A stretch of DNA of 64,000 nucleotides from Rhipidocladum racemiflorum (Eukaryota; Streptophyta; Magnoliopsida; Poales; Poaceae), in the NCBI GenBank assembly GCA_036346355.1, contig CM070592.1:37350193-37414192 (forward strand), given 5' to 3'. Shown one piece after another: positions 19,407-30,983 of this stretch (the stretch's first letter is position 1; the number at the start of each line of letters is the position of its first letter). Under the pieces are notes generated by a model, which was given only the letters and a program-made list of their open reading frames with translations, made no database searches and was not told the origin of the DNA. Made by a program: the position numbers and the translations under genes.

Positions 19407-21789
19407 TTGTGCCAGGTCATGTCCTTGAGGTGTAGGATGGGCAAAAAAATTGAAATGTAAGCGCTCTATTGGATACTGATGTTGATGTAAATTTCATGTG
19501 TTTGTGTCACCAGGTTGATCATCCTTTCCTCAAGAACCGCACAATCTAGGTAAGCTGCCGCTGTAACTTCATAAATAATGGTTTTAAAAAACTTGATAAA
19601 TTAAATCTGAACCAAAAGCATATCTAAGATCCTATTCTTAGCTCAGTACATAATAACATTGGTAGCACTTTTGTTTGTAGAAATGGTGTAGCAGGAAAAA
19701 CATTTATCTGAAAAATTTATCAAGGCAAATGATAAAAAACTTATAAAGGCAAATGATAAAAAAACTTACCTCATCCAGATGAACCAAGGATTGTGAAGTT
19801 CATTGTGCACGGATGGCCTAATAAAACAGAGATTCAGATGTCATATTAATAGTTAAGGATTTAGACAGTTATGAAATAGAGCAATTTTCTATTTGTTGTG
19901 TGAACATTTGCGCTCAGTAACGCAACTAATGAGTTAGGATTCAAAACTAATGCAACTGAATCTCAGTGCTCTTTACATTTGGTGAGAACAAGACAATCCT
20001 TTTTTAATGGTTGAAATTTTCAGTATATCTTCCTTCTGGCTTTGTAAAATGATTTGTTCATTTTGTTGGTAAGGCATTTGACTCAGTAGGCTTACTATTC
20101 AGCATAGTCATCCCCTATTGTCTGAATGGAGTACTTGATCTTATCTGGTCATTTAGATTTAGGTTATTAATATGAAATTGTATGTCCTACATGATCTGAA
20201 ATATTGATAGTCTGAAACTCGTAACGATAATATCAGGTATCAGCAAGTCAAGTAGCATTCTAAGCAAAAATTATAAGGAAATTTGCTATTCATATCTAAT
20301 ATCTAATATCCTATGTCAGATAGCAGAAGTATATGTGGGCCTGAGTCATAAGTTGATCTATTGCCATCTTCGTCCGTATTTCCAGGTGAACTTTTAAATT
20401 TTTCCAACTTGGGTTCCATATGTGTGATTGATATAATATTTCTGCTCTTTTACTATTTTATTCAAATTTACTAGTCTCTAGATCAAACAGGATGTTGGTC
20501 ACTTCAAGGCAGTGTCAAGGTAGAACCTTTATGTGTATTTGAGTAAGAAAACATGCATGATATTACGCAATTAAAATAAAATGGTGCCACCATAATGGTC
20601 AAGAATAGCACATGTACTTAGCACTCAGTTTGTTGATTTATGATTAGATAACATCATGTGTGTTTTCATGACAACTCTTTGAATTAACCATGTGTTCCGC
20701 TAATATTTATGTTTTTCTCATCTATTTTGTAAGTTAATTTGAGTTGGAACATATCTGGCTGCCTTGGCTTACAGGGATTATCTCATTCAACTGGTTGTCA
20801 TAAATTGCTTCTTGTTGCAGTTAATGTGATATGGGGAATGGCAAGGTGTACCTCTAGACCTCTAGCACTATCAGGTTAGGTGCTCCAATCTCTTGAGACC
20901 TCTTATATCATTCTTTTAGGTAAAAAATCTCTGCTGGGCAAAGCTAGAATCCCAAGATATAGTGCATCAAGGATGTTCTTATCCTAATTAGGATGTTGAT
21001 CTACCAATTCTTAGGTCAACGGTTATTACACCATTTTTAGAAAGTGTCTATTCAATCACCGCACAAAATTAGTTTGTTTGGCTATTTTTCCATTGCTTTC
21101 TAACAATTAGACATGATGTATAGTTCTCCATCAGTTCGCGGGCTTTGTTGTAGCATTTTTGTATCCAGCTGAGATACTCATAATATTTTCTACTTAGGTA
21201 GAGATTTATCTCCTCTTTTTATTCCACCAATAGATAGCTTTTTCATCCCTCACAGAAGAGATTATACATTTTCTATTCAGTGATTAAGGATGCTTTTCAG
21301 TTTTCACCAATCAAGGTTGACACTGCCTACTTCTTTTGGATCTTTGCAGATATACTAGGTGGTCAAGGGCCATTGCGTCTGCTTTTAATGTGTTATTTGT
21401 TTGTAAGGCTCAGTTTACATACATTAAAATGCTATTTTGCAGCATTCTTAATTACAAATATAATAGGAGAGTTTGACTTCATATATTATTTGTTGTGCTC
21501 ATACAATCAATGTTATTCTGTTATAGGACATTATACCATAATTGGGAGTTAACCATGTAAATAATGCTCGACTTGCTAAAAAAATATGATGGAAGGTACT
21601 TTGTTTGTTGGGCTGCTCTCTCTTTCCTTATGTGTATTGTCCATCGTTGATGACCAATTATTTCTTTGATTGCCTAAAGAACCGATGACAAACATTATAT
21701 GAAGTGATGAGAAGACATGTTTTAAGATACAATCAATTATCACCATCTTTTATTTTGTTGATTCACAAGAGAGATTGTTTTTTGTTTAA
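19407..21789. other. AT-rich region, no gene recognised
   Basis: No convincing coding sequence on either strand. A ~24-bp tandem duplication AAGGCAAATGATAAAAAA lies near 19725-19768. A weak acceptor-like TTGTTGCAG occurs near 20820. It may be intronic sequence captured by the candidate Helitron. Confidence 0.4.
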
Positions 21790-21796
21790 AGTTTGG

Positions 21797-21827
21797 GGTT
21801 CCATTGAACGCATGGGCACCTTACTAG
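21797..21827 (+). other. Helitron-like 3' terminus (degenerate)
   Basis: GGTTCCATTGAACGC, then ATGGGCACCTTACTAG, followed by T. It aligns with the better preserved terminus at 35333-35362 (GTTCCGTTGCAACGC, ACGGGCACCCTACTAG). The hairpin stem is weakened by substitutions, which implies the older copy. Confidence 0.6.
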
Positions 21828-23016
21828 TATCTATGTAAATCAAAATGTCAAATTAGAGATAAACAAATTGGTGTTTCTCATGTTAAAATTTATTGTTAAT
21901 CATCTGCATCTTCAATGTTAATGGATTAACAATCCTTAAGACATGAACCACAGTAAGATATATCTGATGACATCTTTTATTCTAGAGTATTGTCTTTGCA
22001 AAATTTGACGTTTGTGGCCTCCAATGTATCTGAATAGGGATGAGTACTGCATGATAATGTATCTTAACTAGCACATACAGGTTAATTTGTTCTATGCCAA
22101 ACATTTTTTTCATTGATAAGATGGTTTAGAATCTTACTATGTTGCAAGTGCTGTTCTTAGAAATATGGACATGGAAATCAAATATTTTGTTTAGTTTCTT
22201 AATAAGCCTGATGAGCGGTGAGAAGCGGATAGTGGCAATGACTGGATTTCCATAATTTATTCAAGTCATACTTTCTGTAAATATAACGATGGAATCATGG
22301 AATTTACTACAAGTGTAATAACAACAATTCATGGTCTCATTGTCTTGTTGGTCACAGTTTGTGATTGTTGCTTCTCTTACTGAACTTGAATCTTCTTTTA
22401 CTTTAGTAGTTGTGTAACTAAAAACCCTAATCATAAAACTAATTCGTTTAGTTGTTAACTTCATATTTTGTTTGGACCAAGGAATTCATGGAGTTTTGTT
22501 ACATATGTTGAGAATCTTGTTGTCCTATAAAAGAGACCAAGTCGTGATCCAAGTTAACATTTTCTTATGGTTAGCATGCTTAGTAAAGTTGCCATTTCAG
22601 GAGCTTGTGACATAAAATTGTTGTATATGAATCCTTTTCAGGATGCTTGTGTATGAGGTACAACCATTCTCTATTGCATTTTGTTCTTACCTTATTTTTC
22701 CCTCTGTTGAACAGATTTTTCATGGTTATTTGTAAACAAGATACGTCATCAATTTGTAAACAAGATGCAAAATCAATTTCTGTGCTCCCTGCTTTCCTCA
22801 CAGTTTTGATTACTGATCATTTTGTGGATAATACTGGTACCATTATTTGTCTCGTCTATTTTACCTCAAAATGTGTGGAAATGCTGTAGCAATGTTTGAA
22901 AGTGGTCAATAATGGTTTTTGCTCTCTCACGTTAGCCTGCAAATTATTATGTAGGGTAGAACAAGTGCTATCAGTACCAAGTATTTAGACCCAATTACAA
23001 AAAACCTATATACAAT
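21828..23016. other. No gene recognised
   Basis: AT-rich sequence without convincing coding potential. A short direct repeat (GTAAACAAGATGC-like, twice) lies near 22731-22770. The last bases ACAAT precede a family C LTR start at 23017. Confidence 0.4.
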
Positions 23017-23260
23017 TGTAACTTCCCAAATTTCGGTCTTCTGTCAAAAGCTAATTTAAACTAATTAAATTCAAAAGTTGGATTTTCTTTGGTGTTCTAA
23101 ATAACCTGGCTTCCTATCCTTCCGAAATTGAAGTTCATTCCTTTACCATCCGCAAAGTCCACAACTCCAAATTCCAGTTCTTACTTGAAATTCCACCTGA
23201 GTTTCAGAATCTTTCAAAAATCCCAAAACCTACTGCATGCCGATAAATATTTTGGAGACA
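23017..23260 (+). repeat. 5' fragment of a family C LTR
   Basis: Begins TGTAACTTCCCAAATTTCGG and continues AAAAGCTAATTTAAACTA, matching the reverse complement of 45900-46133 (TGTAACATCCCCAATTTCG, AAAAGCTAATTTAAATTA) down to TCCCAAAACCTA near 23252. There it switches to unrelated exon-like sequence. The remainder of such an LTR is found at 35363-38433, so the two may be halves of one LTR split by a Helitron. Confidence 0.75.
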
Positions 23261-23600
23261 AAACAAAACAGTTGCCAAACTCCAATATTGTTCCTTTCAG
23301 CAACCAACACCCATTTATAACAGGAGAGATCAAATGCCTCCAGGCTCCAGCCTTTCATAAACAGTATGTTATTCATAAAAGTGGAAACTCTTCTATTCAG
23401 GGGAATTTGTCAAGAAGTTGCTTCAGTGTAATTGGCAATCATGATTCTGATTTATGTATTATTGAGGGGAGTAGCAATCCTGCTCCTGGTCATCTATTGC
23501 CACTCCAGGGAATACTCCATCATAACTTTCAACAATCCGTGTCTGCTAATCCTATTATTCCTCGATTTGGAGGGATGAGATACAAGCCACATGATGAAAG
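23261..23600 (+). pseudogene. Exon of an unrecognised gene, split by an LTR element (continues 25174-25197)
   Basis: The frame reads LPNSNIVPFSNQHPF, SRSCFSVIGNHDSDLCI and IPRFGGMRYKPHDE. The 1.57-kb LTR element at 23601-25168 interrupts it. Removing that element and one GAAAG copy, the frame continues RTTLRLALQ to a donor-like ATTGCAG|GTCATC at 25197. The regular composition and the intact frame across the insertion indicate a real captured or resident exon. I do not recognise the protein. Confidence 0.5.
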
Positions 23601-25168
23601 TGTTAGAGATAGAGTCCTGTTATTCTAGTATCTATATTAGAGATAGTCCTGTTATTCCTTTCCCTCATGTACTCTATATATTGCGGCCATTGGCCCTCAT
23701 ATTGAATACAAGTGCTATTCATAACATGGTATCAGAGCCTAGGTCCAAACCCTAGCCTCAATCCTTTTCCTTTGCCGCCGTGCTCGGGAGAAGCAATCTG
23801 CTCTCCCGGGCAGGCACCTGCCCGTGGGTTCTTCCCAGCTCACCGCGTCTCTCTCCGGCTCGCCTCGACGCTGTCGCGGCCGGCCTCGTCGCCTTCAGAT
23901 CCGGCCGACGCCGGCTCGCCTTGACGCTGTCGCGACCGACCTCGTCATCTTCGGATCTGGCCGACGCCGATCCACGTTCCTCCATTCGCCATCCGGCCGC
24001 CACTCCATCCACCTTCTCCACCTTGCGCCATCCTGGCTGCTGTCCGCCTGGCCTTCGTCATCCGCCAGCAAGGGAGCACGTCCGCCTAGCCGCCGTTGTT
24101 CGACCGCCTTCATCGCCGTGTCTGGTCCCCTTCGTCCAGCCGTCTCCATCGCGCGCCCGTCCGCCCGGGCTCTGCCTTCATCGTCCTTCCGACCGACGTC
24201 CCGCCCGGTCGTTGCCATCTGATCCGGCTCCGCCCGAGCCCGGATCTACTTCTTCTGACGTTGCTTTCGCTCGGCCGCCGCCGGATCCGCAGTGCTGCCT
24301 CCACTCGGTCGCAGCCATCTTCGTCGCCCAGGCCGCTATCTTCCTCACGCCGGTTTCAAGTCCATATTGAACTCGTGAGGAGCTTGTTTTGTTCATGTCC
24401 GTGAAGAAAGTCTCGTTTCAAGTCCGCATCCAGAGTTGTTTCAAGTCCGTGAAGCAATTTTGTGTTCGGTCCAAGGTCTCAAGCCTCGGTCAAAGCCAGC
24501 GAATTGTGGTCGTCTTACAGGATCTTCTTCGGGGACCTTTTTCGTTCCTCGCTGCTCAGTTCGGTCGGCTCGATTTCGGTTCTTTTCAGCTAGTCTCGGT
24601 TCATTTCAGCATGGCTCTGCTGTCTTGGCTCTTTCGTTGGCTCGATGGCTTTTAGGCTATTGCTTTTTAGTGTTGCGGCTATTATTTTTTTTAATTTTGT
24701 CTTTTAGTCTTTAGCATCTTAATTTTGTCGTCGCTCGGCTCTTTTATCGGGTTGGCTCATTCTATCAATTCTTATTAGCTTGGCTCGGCTCGTTTTGTCG
24801 GCTTTGTCGATTTTTCTTCGTCGACTCGGCCCTACCTTCGACTTCTGTTCGTCGATTTGGCTTCTTCGTCGACTTTTCTTCACCGACTCGGTTCTTCGTT
24901 GGCTGTTCTTCGTCAGCTCGATTTTTCAAGAATTACAAGCTACGACGGCTACTTCAAGATTAGGACTTTGGATTTTTCTACTTTAGTGTCAACCTTTTCC
25001 AAATGCAATGCTATTGCATACGCCTTGCATTTGTGGGGGGTGTTAGAGATAGAGTCCTGTTATTCTAGTATCTATATTAGAGTTAGAGTCCTGTTATTCC
25101 TTTCCCTCATGTACTCTATATATTGTGGCCATTGGCCCTTATATTGAATACAAGTGCTATTCATAACA
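23601..25168 (+). mobile_element. Non-autonomous short-LTR retrotransposon (1.57 kb)
   Basis: LTRs at 23601-23726 (126 bp) and 25041-25168 (128 bp) start TGTTAGAGATAGAG and end GTGCTATTCATAACA. They differ by three substitutions and a 2-bp indel. A perfect target duplication GAAAG flanks the element (23596-23600, 25169-25173). A tRNA-Met primer site TGGTATCAGAGCCT is at 23727-23740, and a polypurine-like TTGTGGGGGG precedes the 3' LTR. The interior encodes no gag, protease, reverse transcriptase or integrase. Its first ~640 bp are very GC-rich, and the second half carries degenerate CTTCGTCGACTCGG-like repeats (about 24720-24920). Confidence 0.95.
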
Positions 25169-26660
25169 GAAAGAACTACTCTACGGCTTGCATTGCAGGT
25201 CATCTAGCACTCTACTGTTGCGTCCTTCTTTTTCTTATTAACTTTGTTTTACATGCTGCTACCAACCACCAAAACTCTGCTGACTGCTCATAAAATTTTC
25301 CTTAGTTTCATTGCTGATGTTGTGCCCTTTCACTTCTTATTATGGTGCCATGCTACAGTTCGGTTCCTAGAATCAGTCTGGACCTGCTTAGCCTTTGGAT
25401 ATAGTACTAGACTGCTTCCCTGTGAAAAACACCTTGTTGTAGGAAGGTGATATCTTGAAAATAATTTTACTAGAAGTATGTATTCAGCGTAATTCTACTT
25501 GCGTTTGAGCTTGTCAAAGTTTCTAGAATGCCTATTTCTCCAATAATTTTTCATGGTATTGTTAATGGTTAATCGGTCTTCAACTAAATGGGATAGGATT
25601 CAGATTAACTGAGGTGTTTTGAGAAACAATCAGTATTACCTTGGTGTTTTCAAGTTGGTAGCTGTTAATTTTTATGGCAAGTTCTCATAAACCATTAAGC
25701 TGGGTTTTTGTGTTTCCTAAGCTGCTAGACTGTTTGGTCTGTGTCTTTCTTAAGTTTAGCTTAGTTGTATAGATGAATCTTGAGTTAGCTTAGTTGGTAA
25801 TAAAGCAGTATATATGTCTCAGCTGAGTTGAAAGAAATGAATATCTTGTTGCAAACGTTGGTCCTAAGATAAAATGTTTGGTGTCACACCACTTCACCAT
25901 CTACCCCAACCTTTAATTCAACTCATTCTACAAGTTTTGTTTTCTTTTCCTTTTTCCCCTATCAGATTAATACCCCAACCTTTAAAATATTTCTTGTTTT
26001 TTCAATTTATCAAGCATTGCATAAATTGAATCTCACACTTGCTATTTTAGGACCTCCTCTCCTATTAGTGCATTAGGAGGGGAGGTACAGTGCAAGCTGG
26101 AAGAAAGGCATCTAGCATAGATGGTGCTGTTACAAAAAATGTTATAGTAAAAATATTGTTTCTGTATAGTACCATATGTTACTGTAGTCTCTTCTGTTCG
26201 TTCAAGATTAAATGTCTGAGATCTTTCCTAAGGCATGGAACTGTGCTTCTCTGCCTTTGCATATAGGTGATGGGAGCACGGACTTAATTGGACTAATTGT
26301 ATATTTTGTATATAGAGGAAACATATAGTACTATTGTGATTTCATTAGTTTGTTCTTGTGCATCATATCATTGGTTTATATTGTATACAAATAAAACCGT
26401 TTTTTATTGGAACAGTTTATTTGACATTTTGGTTTAGCAGCAACCAGAGCGCGTTATTTTATTTGACATTTTGGTGCTACCTTGTTAGTTAGGTTCATGT
26501 GTAAGAATTTAAGATACATTCATACATCCCAATCTATTGATAACTCCAGAGCAGCACAAAGTCAAAATACTGAGGCTGATGATAAAATGTCTTCACTAGT
26601 CACTTCACCTAGATCACCAATCCAAATTCAAAAAGCCAAACCTGAAGTTTTCATGATGTT

Positions 26661-26668
<8 letters not shown>

Positions 26669-26704
<36 letters not shown>
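26669..26704. repeat. (CT)18 microsatellite
   Basis: An uninterrupted CT dinucleotide run of 36 bases directly after a probable exon end. Confidence 0.95.
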
Positions 26705-26706
<2 letters not shown>

Positions 26707-27258
26707 GGCTGAGTGCAGTTATCTCATCCTTAATTTACTTCCAGGTATGGTTGTTCTACATATGTGTTGTCATTCATCATAAGTTTTGCATCACTCTGAC
26801 CATGTTGCTTCCTTAATTATATGGATGGAAGGATGCATCATTTACTCTCCCAATTACCTATGCTCCCTGATTTCCAGAAAGTAACAATAGTTCCTGCAAC
26901 AATATCAAGCCCAACTGCCAGAAAAATAACATTTGCACTGATAAACAACTTTATAGTTGTTTTTATTCTTGCGGGACGGCTCACTTTGACGATATTTTAT
27001 CCATCTCCAAATTATTCTAAGTTTGCTTTATTTCTGTCCTCCATTTCAAGTATGAATAAGTGCTTCTTAAGCCAAAAAATTGTACCCTGCTAGAATAAGC
27101 ATTCAATACATCATGGATAACGAAAGTTCCTTTATGCATTGCCAAGTGTATAAATATAATCTGACTTTCTTCATAGTGCTTCCATTAAGTTGGAAGTTTA
27201 GGCCAGGGTAATTGATGTCATCCATAGTGTGGTATTGTTCAATCTTATGACAATATCT

Positions 27259-27468
27259 GAAGATTGGCTTGTTCATGCAGATTTGTATCCATGATTGTTA
27301 TTGTGGCTCTTAACTATATATGAGTAGAAGGACCTGAAGTATGCTCTCTAGGCATTTGAGGAGGTATGAAGATTGGCTTGTTCATGCAGATTGGTATGCA
27401 CGGTTGTTGTTCTGTAGCAATACGTGGGTTCTTAACTATATATTAGCAGAAGGACCTGAAGTATGCTC
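27259..27468. repeat. Imperfect tandem duplication (about 90-100 bp units)
   Basis: Units 27259-27346 and 27368-27468 both start GAAGATTGGCTTGTTCATG and end GACCTGAAGTATGCTC. The second has a small internal insertion (TCTGTAGCAATACG). Confidence 0.85.
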
Positions 27469-27960
27469 GCAAGGCCACACCAAGATGACCTGAGGCAGTG
27501 CGTGAGCATGTACAAGGGTGTGCCAGTAAAATCGGAGAAGCGACAGCCACGTGTGTGTAAAATAATGGTTTTCTCAAAGTTTGAATGGTACCGTATTTAA
27601 ACTTGCTGAGAAGGTTTAGCATTGTAAAATGTTTGCTTGCAAGAGCAAAATGTAGAATTTGCTTTGGAATCTAATGAAGATAATTAAATCTACCTTGAGG
27701 TCCATTAATGGCTACTGTTCTTAATGAGCCCGTCATATCCTCATAAATGTAACCCATATTTCAGAGACATTAATATTATAATCAGTTAAGATTTTTGTTG
27801 ACCACATAAAGACCACTCGACCTGATTCAGTTGAACGACTACTAAGCGCTTCCAGATCGGCGATAGCCCGATCTGAGAAATCATTTGGGTCGGGCTATGA
27901 CGCCTTTTACAATGCTGACCTAGATTTAAGTTAGTCCGACTAGGCTCTGATCGGACAAAA

Positions 27961-28081
27961 GAAAAATCCTTTTGCTCAGAAATAATGTGCAGAAGAAGCT
28001 TTCTCTGACAGGTACTGATAATTGCTTGGAAGTTGCCAATAGTCGCTTGGAAGTTGCCAATAGTGAAGAGGCGGTGAGAAG
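27961..28081 (+). pseudogene. C-terminal exon split by a copia element (continues 35037-35109)
   Basis: After an acceptor-like CTTTTGCTCAG the frame reads NVQKKLSLTGTDNCLEVAN and contains a near-perfect 7-residue duplication (CLEVANS, RLEVANS) from a 21-bp tandem repeat. The copia element inserts at AGAAG. Beyond it the frame continues NLLTKRQEGTSLKMLYFEQ to a TAA at about 35107. The protein is not recognised. That the frame survives on both sides of the insertion supports a real exon broken by it. Confidence 0.5.
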
Positions 28082-28307
28082 TGTTAAGATTTATTAGCAT
28101 GTGCTAATTGTGGACAAATTAACTTGTGTCTATGACATAAACTACCATGCAGTTATATACATGAGGAGACACCTTTTGTAACAAGTGCCTTTTAGTAGCA
28201 CCTTTTCATGTGTATATAAAGGGGCTTTGCCCTTTGTAAAAGTTAATCAATCAATCAATAGAAACTCTCTCTTGTGATTTACTCTCTGTGCTAATAGACT
28301 CAAAACA
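28082..28307 (+). repeat. Copia 5' LTR
   Basis: TGTTAAGATTTATTAGC to AATAGACTCAAAACA. A TATA box TATATAAA lies near 28213-28220, and the CAATCAATCAATCAATAG stretch near 28247 lies downstream of it. The primer binding region is directly downstream at 28308. Confidence 0.95.
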
Positions 28308-28385
28308 CGTTATCAGCACGCTCTGTCAGGGTAAGACTACTCTCTAGTTCTAATCTTCTTCTCCAAGAACGATTAAGAAGATAGA

Positions 28386-29042
28386 ATGGAGAGAAACAAT
28401 CAGAGAGGGAGAGGAAGGATGTCACTGCTTCGTCCATGGTGGAGAGTTCCTAGTGCTTTATGCCCAGTGCCTCTTCCACCAAACACTCCATGGTGGAGGT
28501 TTCCAGAAGTTTTGTTTTCCGTCATCATGGCGCCGAGGCACAGGCATAGCCGTTGGAGACTTGAAGGCCATTACATACATGGAGAAGAGCAGAGATGCGT
28601 CGACCGGTGGTGCAAGGCGCCAGATCCGGCGAGCGGCTCATCAAGCGCAAAGCGCAGCATGGCCTGGCGCGACGGTGGCGCACGGCGGCACGTTGCGAGT
28701 GCAGCGGCAGCGCTGTCGGCGCAGACGCAGCAGCGCCTGGCGCGACGGCAGCTCCGCACGGCGAGCCAATCGCGACGGCTCGCGCTTGCCGTCGGCGGGC
28801 GGCGCTTTCTTCAGGTGGTTCGGCGGTGTCGCCCAGGCAGACGCGGGCGGCAAGACGGTGAGCGGAGCAGGGCGTCGGCCCTTCCTCGGCCGCTCGGCGC
28901 CACACACAGGGCAGGCCGGCGGCGGCACTGCCAAGGCCCCATGGATGTGAGTACTAAATGGGCTAAGGCCCAATGGCTGGATTTTTATGGAAAATGGATT
29001 TTTCCAATTGAGCCCTTAAGCAATGCAGCAATTGCAAATTAA
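28386..29042 (+). other. GC-rich open leader segment in the copia element
   Basis: An open frame of 218 codons sits in the ~1.37-kb leader between the primer site and gag. Its Arg/Ala-rich product resembles no gag or pol domain. The GC content is far above that of the surrounding AT-rich element, and the other frames are also open, as expected of very GC-rich DNA. It may be acquired sequence or untranslated leader. I do not claim a protein. Confidence 0.35.
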
Positions 29043-29679
29043 TCCAGCCACTTAAGAACTATGGGTTCTTTTTAACATCTATATTTGCATTCTAGTACTT
29101 TGGTTTTAGAATAAAACAAATAAGTGCATGTTTTATACTTTGTACAAAGATGCATTAATAAATATGCATATGTACATTACTATTATTTGGAGTACTTATA
29201 TTTGCTGTATTTATTTCTAGCATTTCCTTTGTACACTGGTCTTGAAATTTGGTGATTATTTTCTATGGGTTGGTAATAAACACATTTGATGGAGACTATA
29301 GTATTGGTTGCGACTGTAGTGTCGCTCATTCTTTCGAGGATGAAGTCCATATCTATAGCAGCGAGTAACTCGCCCATTATTGTGAGGTCTACACTTGTTG
29401 TTAAAACAACTTGTGATTACCTTCATCATTTTTGAACCAACGCCTGTTAATACAGAGTCAATATTCTTAGTTGCGACTGTAGCGTCACCCACCTTTATGG
29501 GATGGAATCTAAGATATTTGCAGCAACGTTGTTGCCTGTATTATATTGAAAATCTACACAATTTAAAAGGATTTTTATGGGAATTTTATATATAGACCTT
29601 TATTTACTGATTATGTTCATACTTAGTAAATTTACTTTGTCTAAGTAAATTAATGAACATATTTTAACAATATGTAGAT

Positions 29680-30733
29680 ATGGCTGATATCTCCAAAAAG
29701 GAGTTTGCTGAACTTGCTGTGGATGGCAGTAATTATTTAACTTGGGCCATGGATGTAAAAATCACTTTGGCATCAAGAAGTTTATCTGCTTGCATCAATG
29801 ATCCTGTTCAGTGCAGCCCTGTGCACTGAAAATTACAAGTATGCCACTCTGCATTTCATCAGGCACCACCTCCATTCAGACTTGAAAACTGAATATTTAT
29901 TGGAGGAGGATCCACTAAGTTTGTGGAAGTCCTTAAAGGACAGATATGACCAACATAGGGCGGTCATGTTGCCTGAAGCTCAAAGGGAATGGTCTATGTT
30001 ACGCTTTCAAGACTTTAAGTCTGTTACTGAATACAATTCTCGCGTACACAAGATCACTTCCAAATTGAGATTCTGTGACAAGGCTATTACAGATGAGGAC
30101 ATGATTGAAAAGACGCTTTGCACTTTTCATCCTTCTATGACGATATTGCAGCAACAATATCGTCAACAAAAATACACTAAGTACTCTGATTTAATTTATA
30201 CTCTGCTTCAGGCAGAAAAGCATGATGAACTTCTTATGAAGAATAATCATACGCGCCCGACAGGGACAATGGCAGTGCCGGAAGCACATGCCAATATTCC
30301 AAGTACTAGTGCATACCATGATCAAAAGAAGGATAAAAATAATAAAAGGAATAATGCAAAGTGGAAGTCCAAAATGCAGAGGAGAAAATCAAAGGTTTAT
30401 GGCAAAGGAAAATTCAAAAATTATTCTCCTAGGGAGAAAACTGGACTTTGCCATAAATGTGGATGTATGGGTCATTAGGCAAGAGAATGCCGTACACCAC
30501 AACATCTGGTTGAGTTATACCTCAAATCAGTTGGCAAGGGCAACAATCAGAAGGGCAAGGTTGAAGTTCATTTTGCTGAAAATCCAGAAACGAGCCTAGA
30601 TAAAGGACAGAATGATCCTGTCAAGACTGTTGATGACCATGGAATGGTTCAATAGAATGAAGATGAACTTCAAGATATCGATGATATGATGGTGGAATAT
30701 GCCACCCAAGATCTGTATGGAGATACTATTTAG
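29680..30733 (+). pseudogene. Copia gag, frameshifted and with nonsense codons
   Basis: ATG at 29680 starts ADISKKEFAELAVDGSNYL, which stops near 29829. A shift into another frame near 29800-29820 recovers the gag core (TENYKYATLHFIRHHLH, LSLWKSLKDRYDQH, SMTILQQQYRQQKY). A zinc knuckle CHKCGCMGH is followed by TAG at 30476-30478 in place of the next residue, then AREC, so the knuckle is split. A second in-frame TAG lies at 30653. The product would package element RNA if intact. Confidence 0.85.
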
Positions 30734-30983
30734 TTTCTCATTATCCCTTATGATTGTAATCAGCATGTAATTATCTTCATAAAATGTTTCATAGTTTGTG
30801 TATAGGTCTTATTTGTTGCTCATAAAGACCATATACATGTTTGTTAGTGTCAAACATGTCCATATGGCTCGTAAAGAGCATATGTATCTTGTATATTGAC
30901 ATGACATATAATATATGTGTGTATTATTTCTATATTGGAGTTAAATTTTATTTTCTCCGTTTATAGATCTTGGTGACAATTCG

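Larger units (their letters stand above)
9493..21827 (+). mobile_element. Candidate Helitron with captured fragments and nested insertions (12.3 kb)
   Basis: The 5' end TCTCTACTAATATAAA at 9493 matches the TC-starting terminus known for grass Helitrons and is preceded by A. The proposed 3' end is GGTTCCATTGAACGC followed by ATGGGCACCTTACTAG, ending CTAG at 21827 and followed by T. It closely resembles a second Helitron 3' end at 35362. There is no RepHel helicase inside, so it would be non-autonomous. Inside are exon-like pieces, a transducing LTR element, a copia gag fragment and a split inverted repeat. The pairing of this 5' end with this 3' end is inference; it could instead belong to the end at 35362. 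Confidence 0.55.
25198..27959. other. Intron-like region with one probable exon piece
   Basis: Mostly AT-rich noncoding sequence. A probable exon starts after an acceptor-like ATTTAAG near 26512 and reads SQSIDNSRAAQSQNTEADD then SPRSPIQIQKAKPEV, and runs into a CT microsatellite at 26669. It is likely part of the same captured or resident gene as the exons at 23261 and 27961. No named family is recognised. Confidence 0.4.

Noticed and set aside
21280..21552. Plus-strand 90-codon hydrophobic frame
   Set aside because: AT-rich intronic-type sequence that yields Phe/Leu/Ile-rich translations by chance; no splice sites or homology recognised.
28453..28973. Open frames on both strands in the GC-rich copia leader
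   Set aside because: Nearly every frame is open because of GC content; none shows codon or domain evidence. Only the segment itself is reported.
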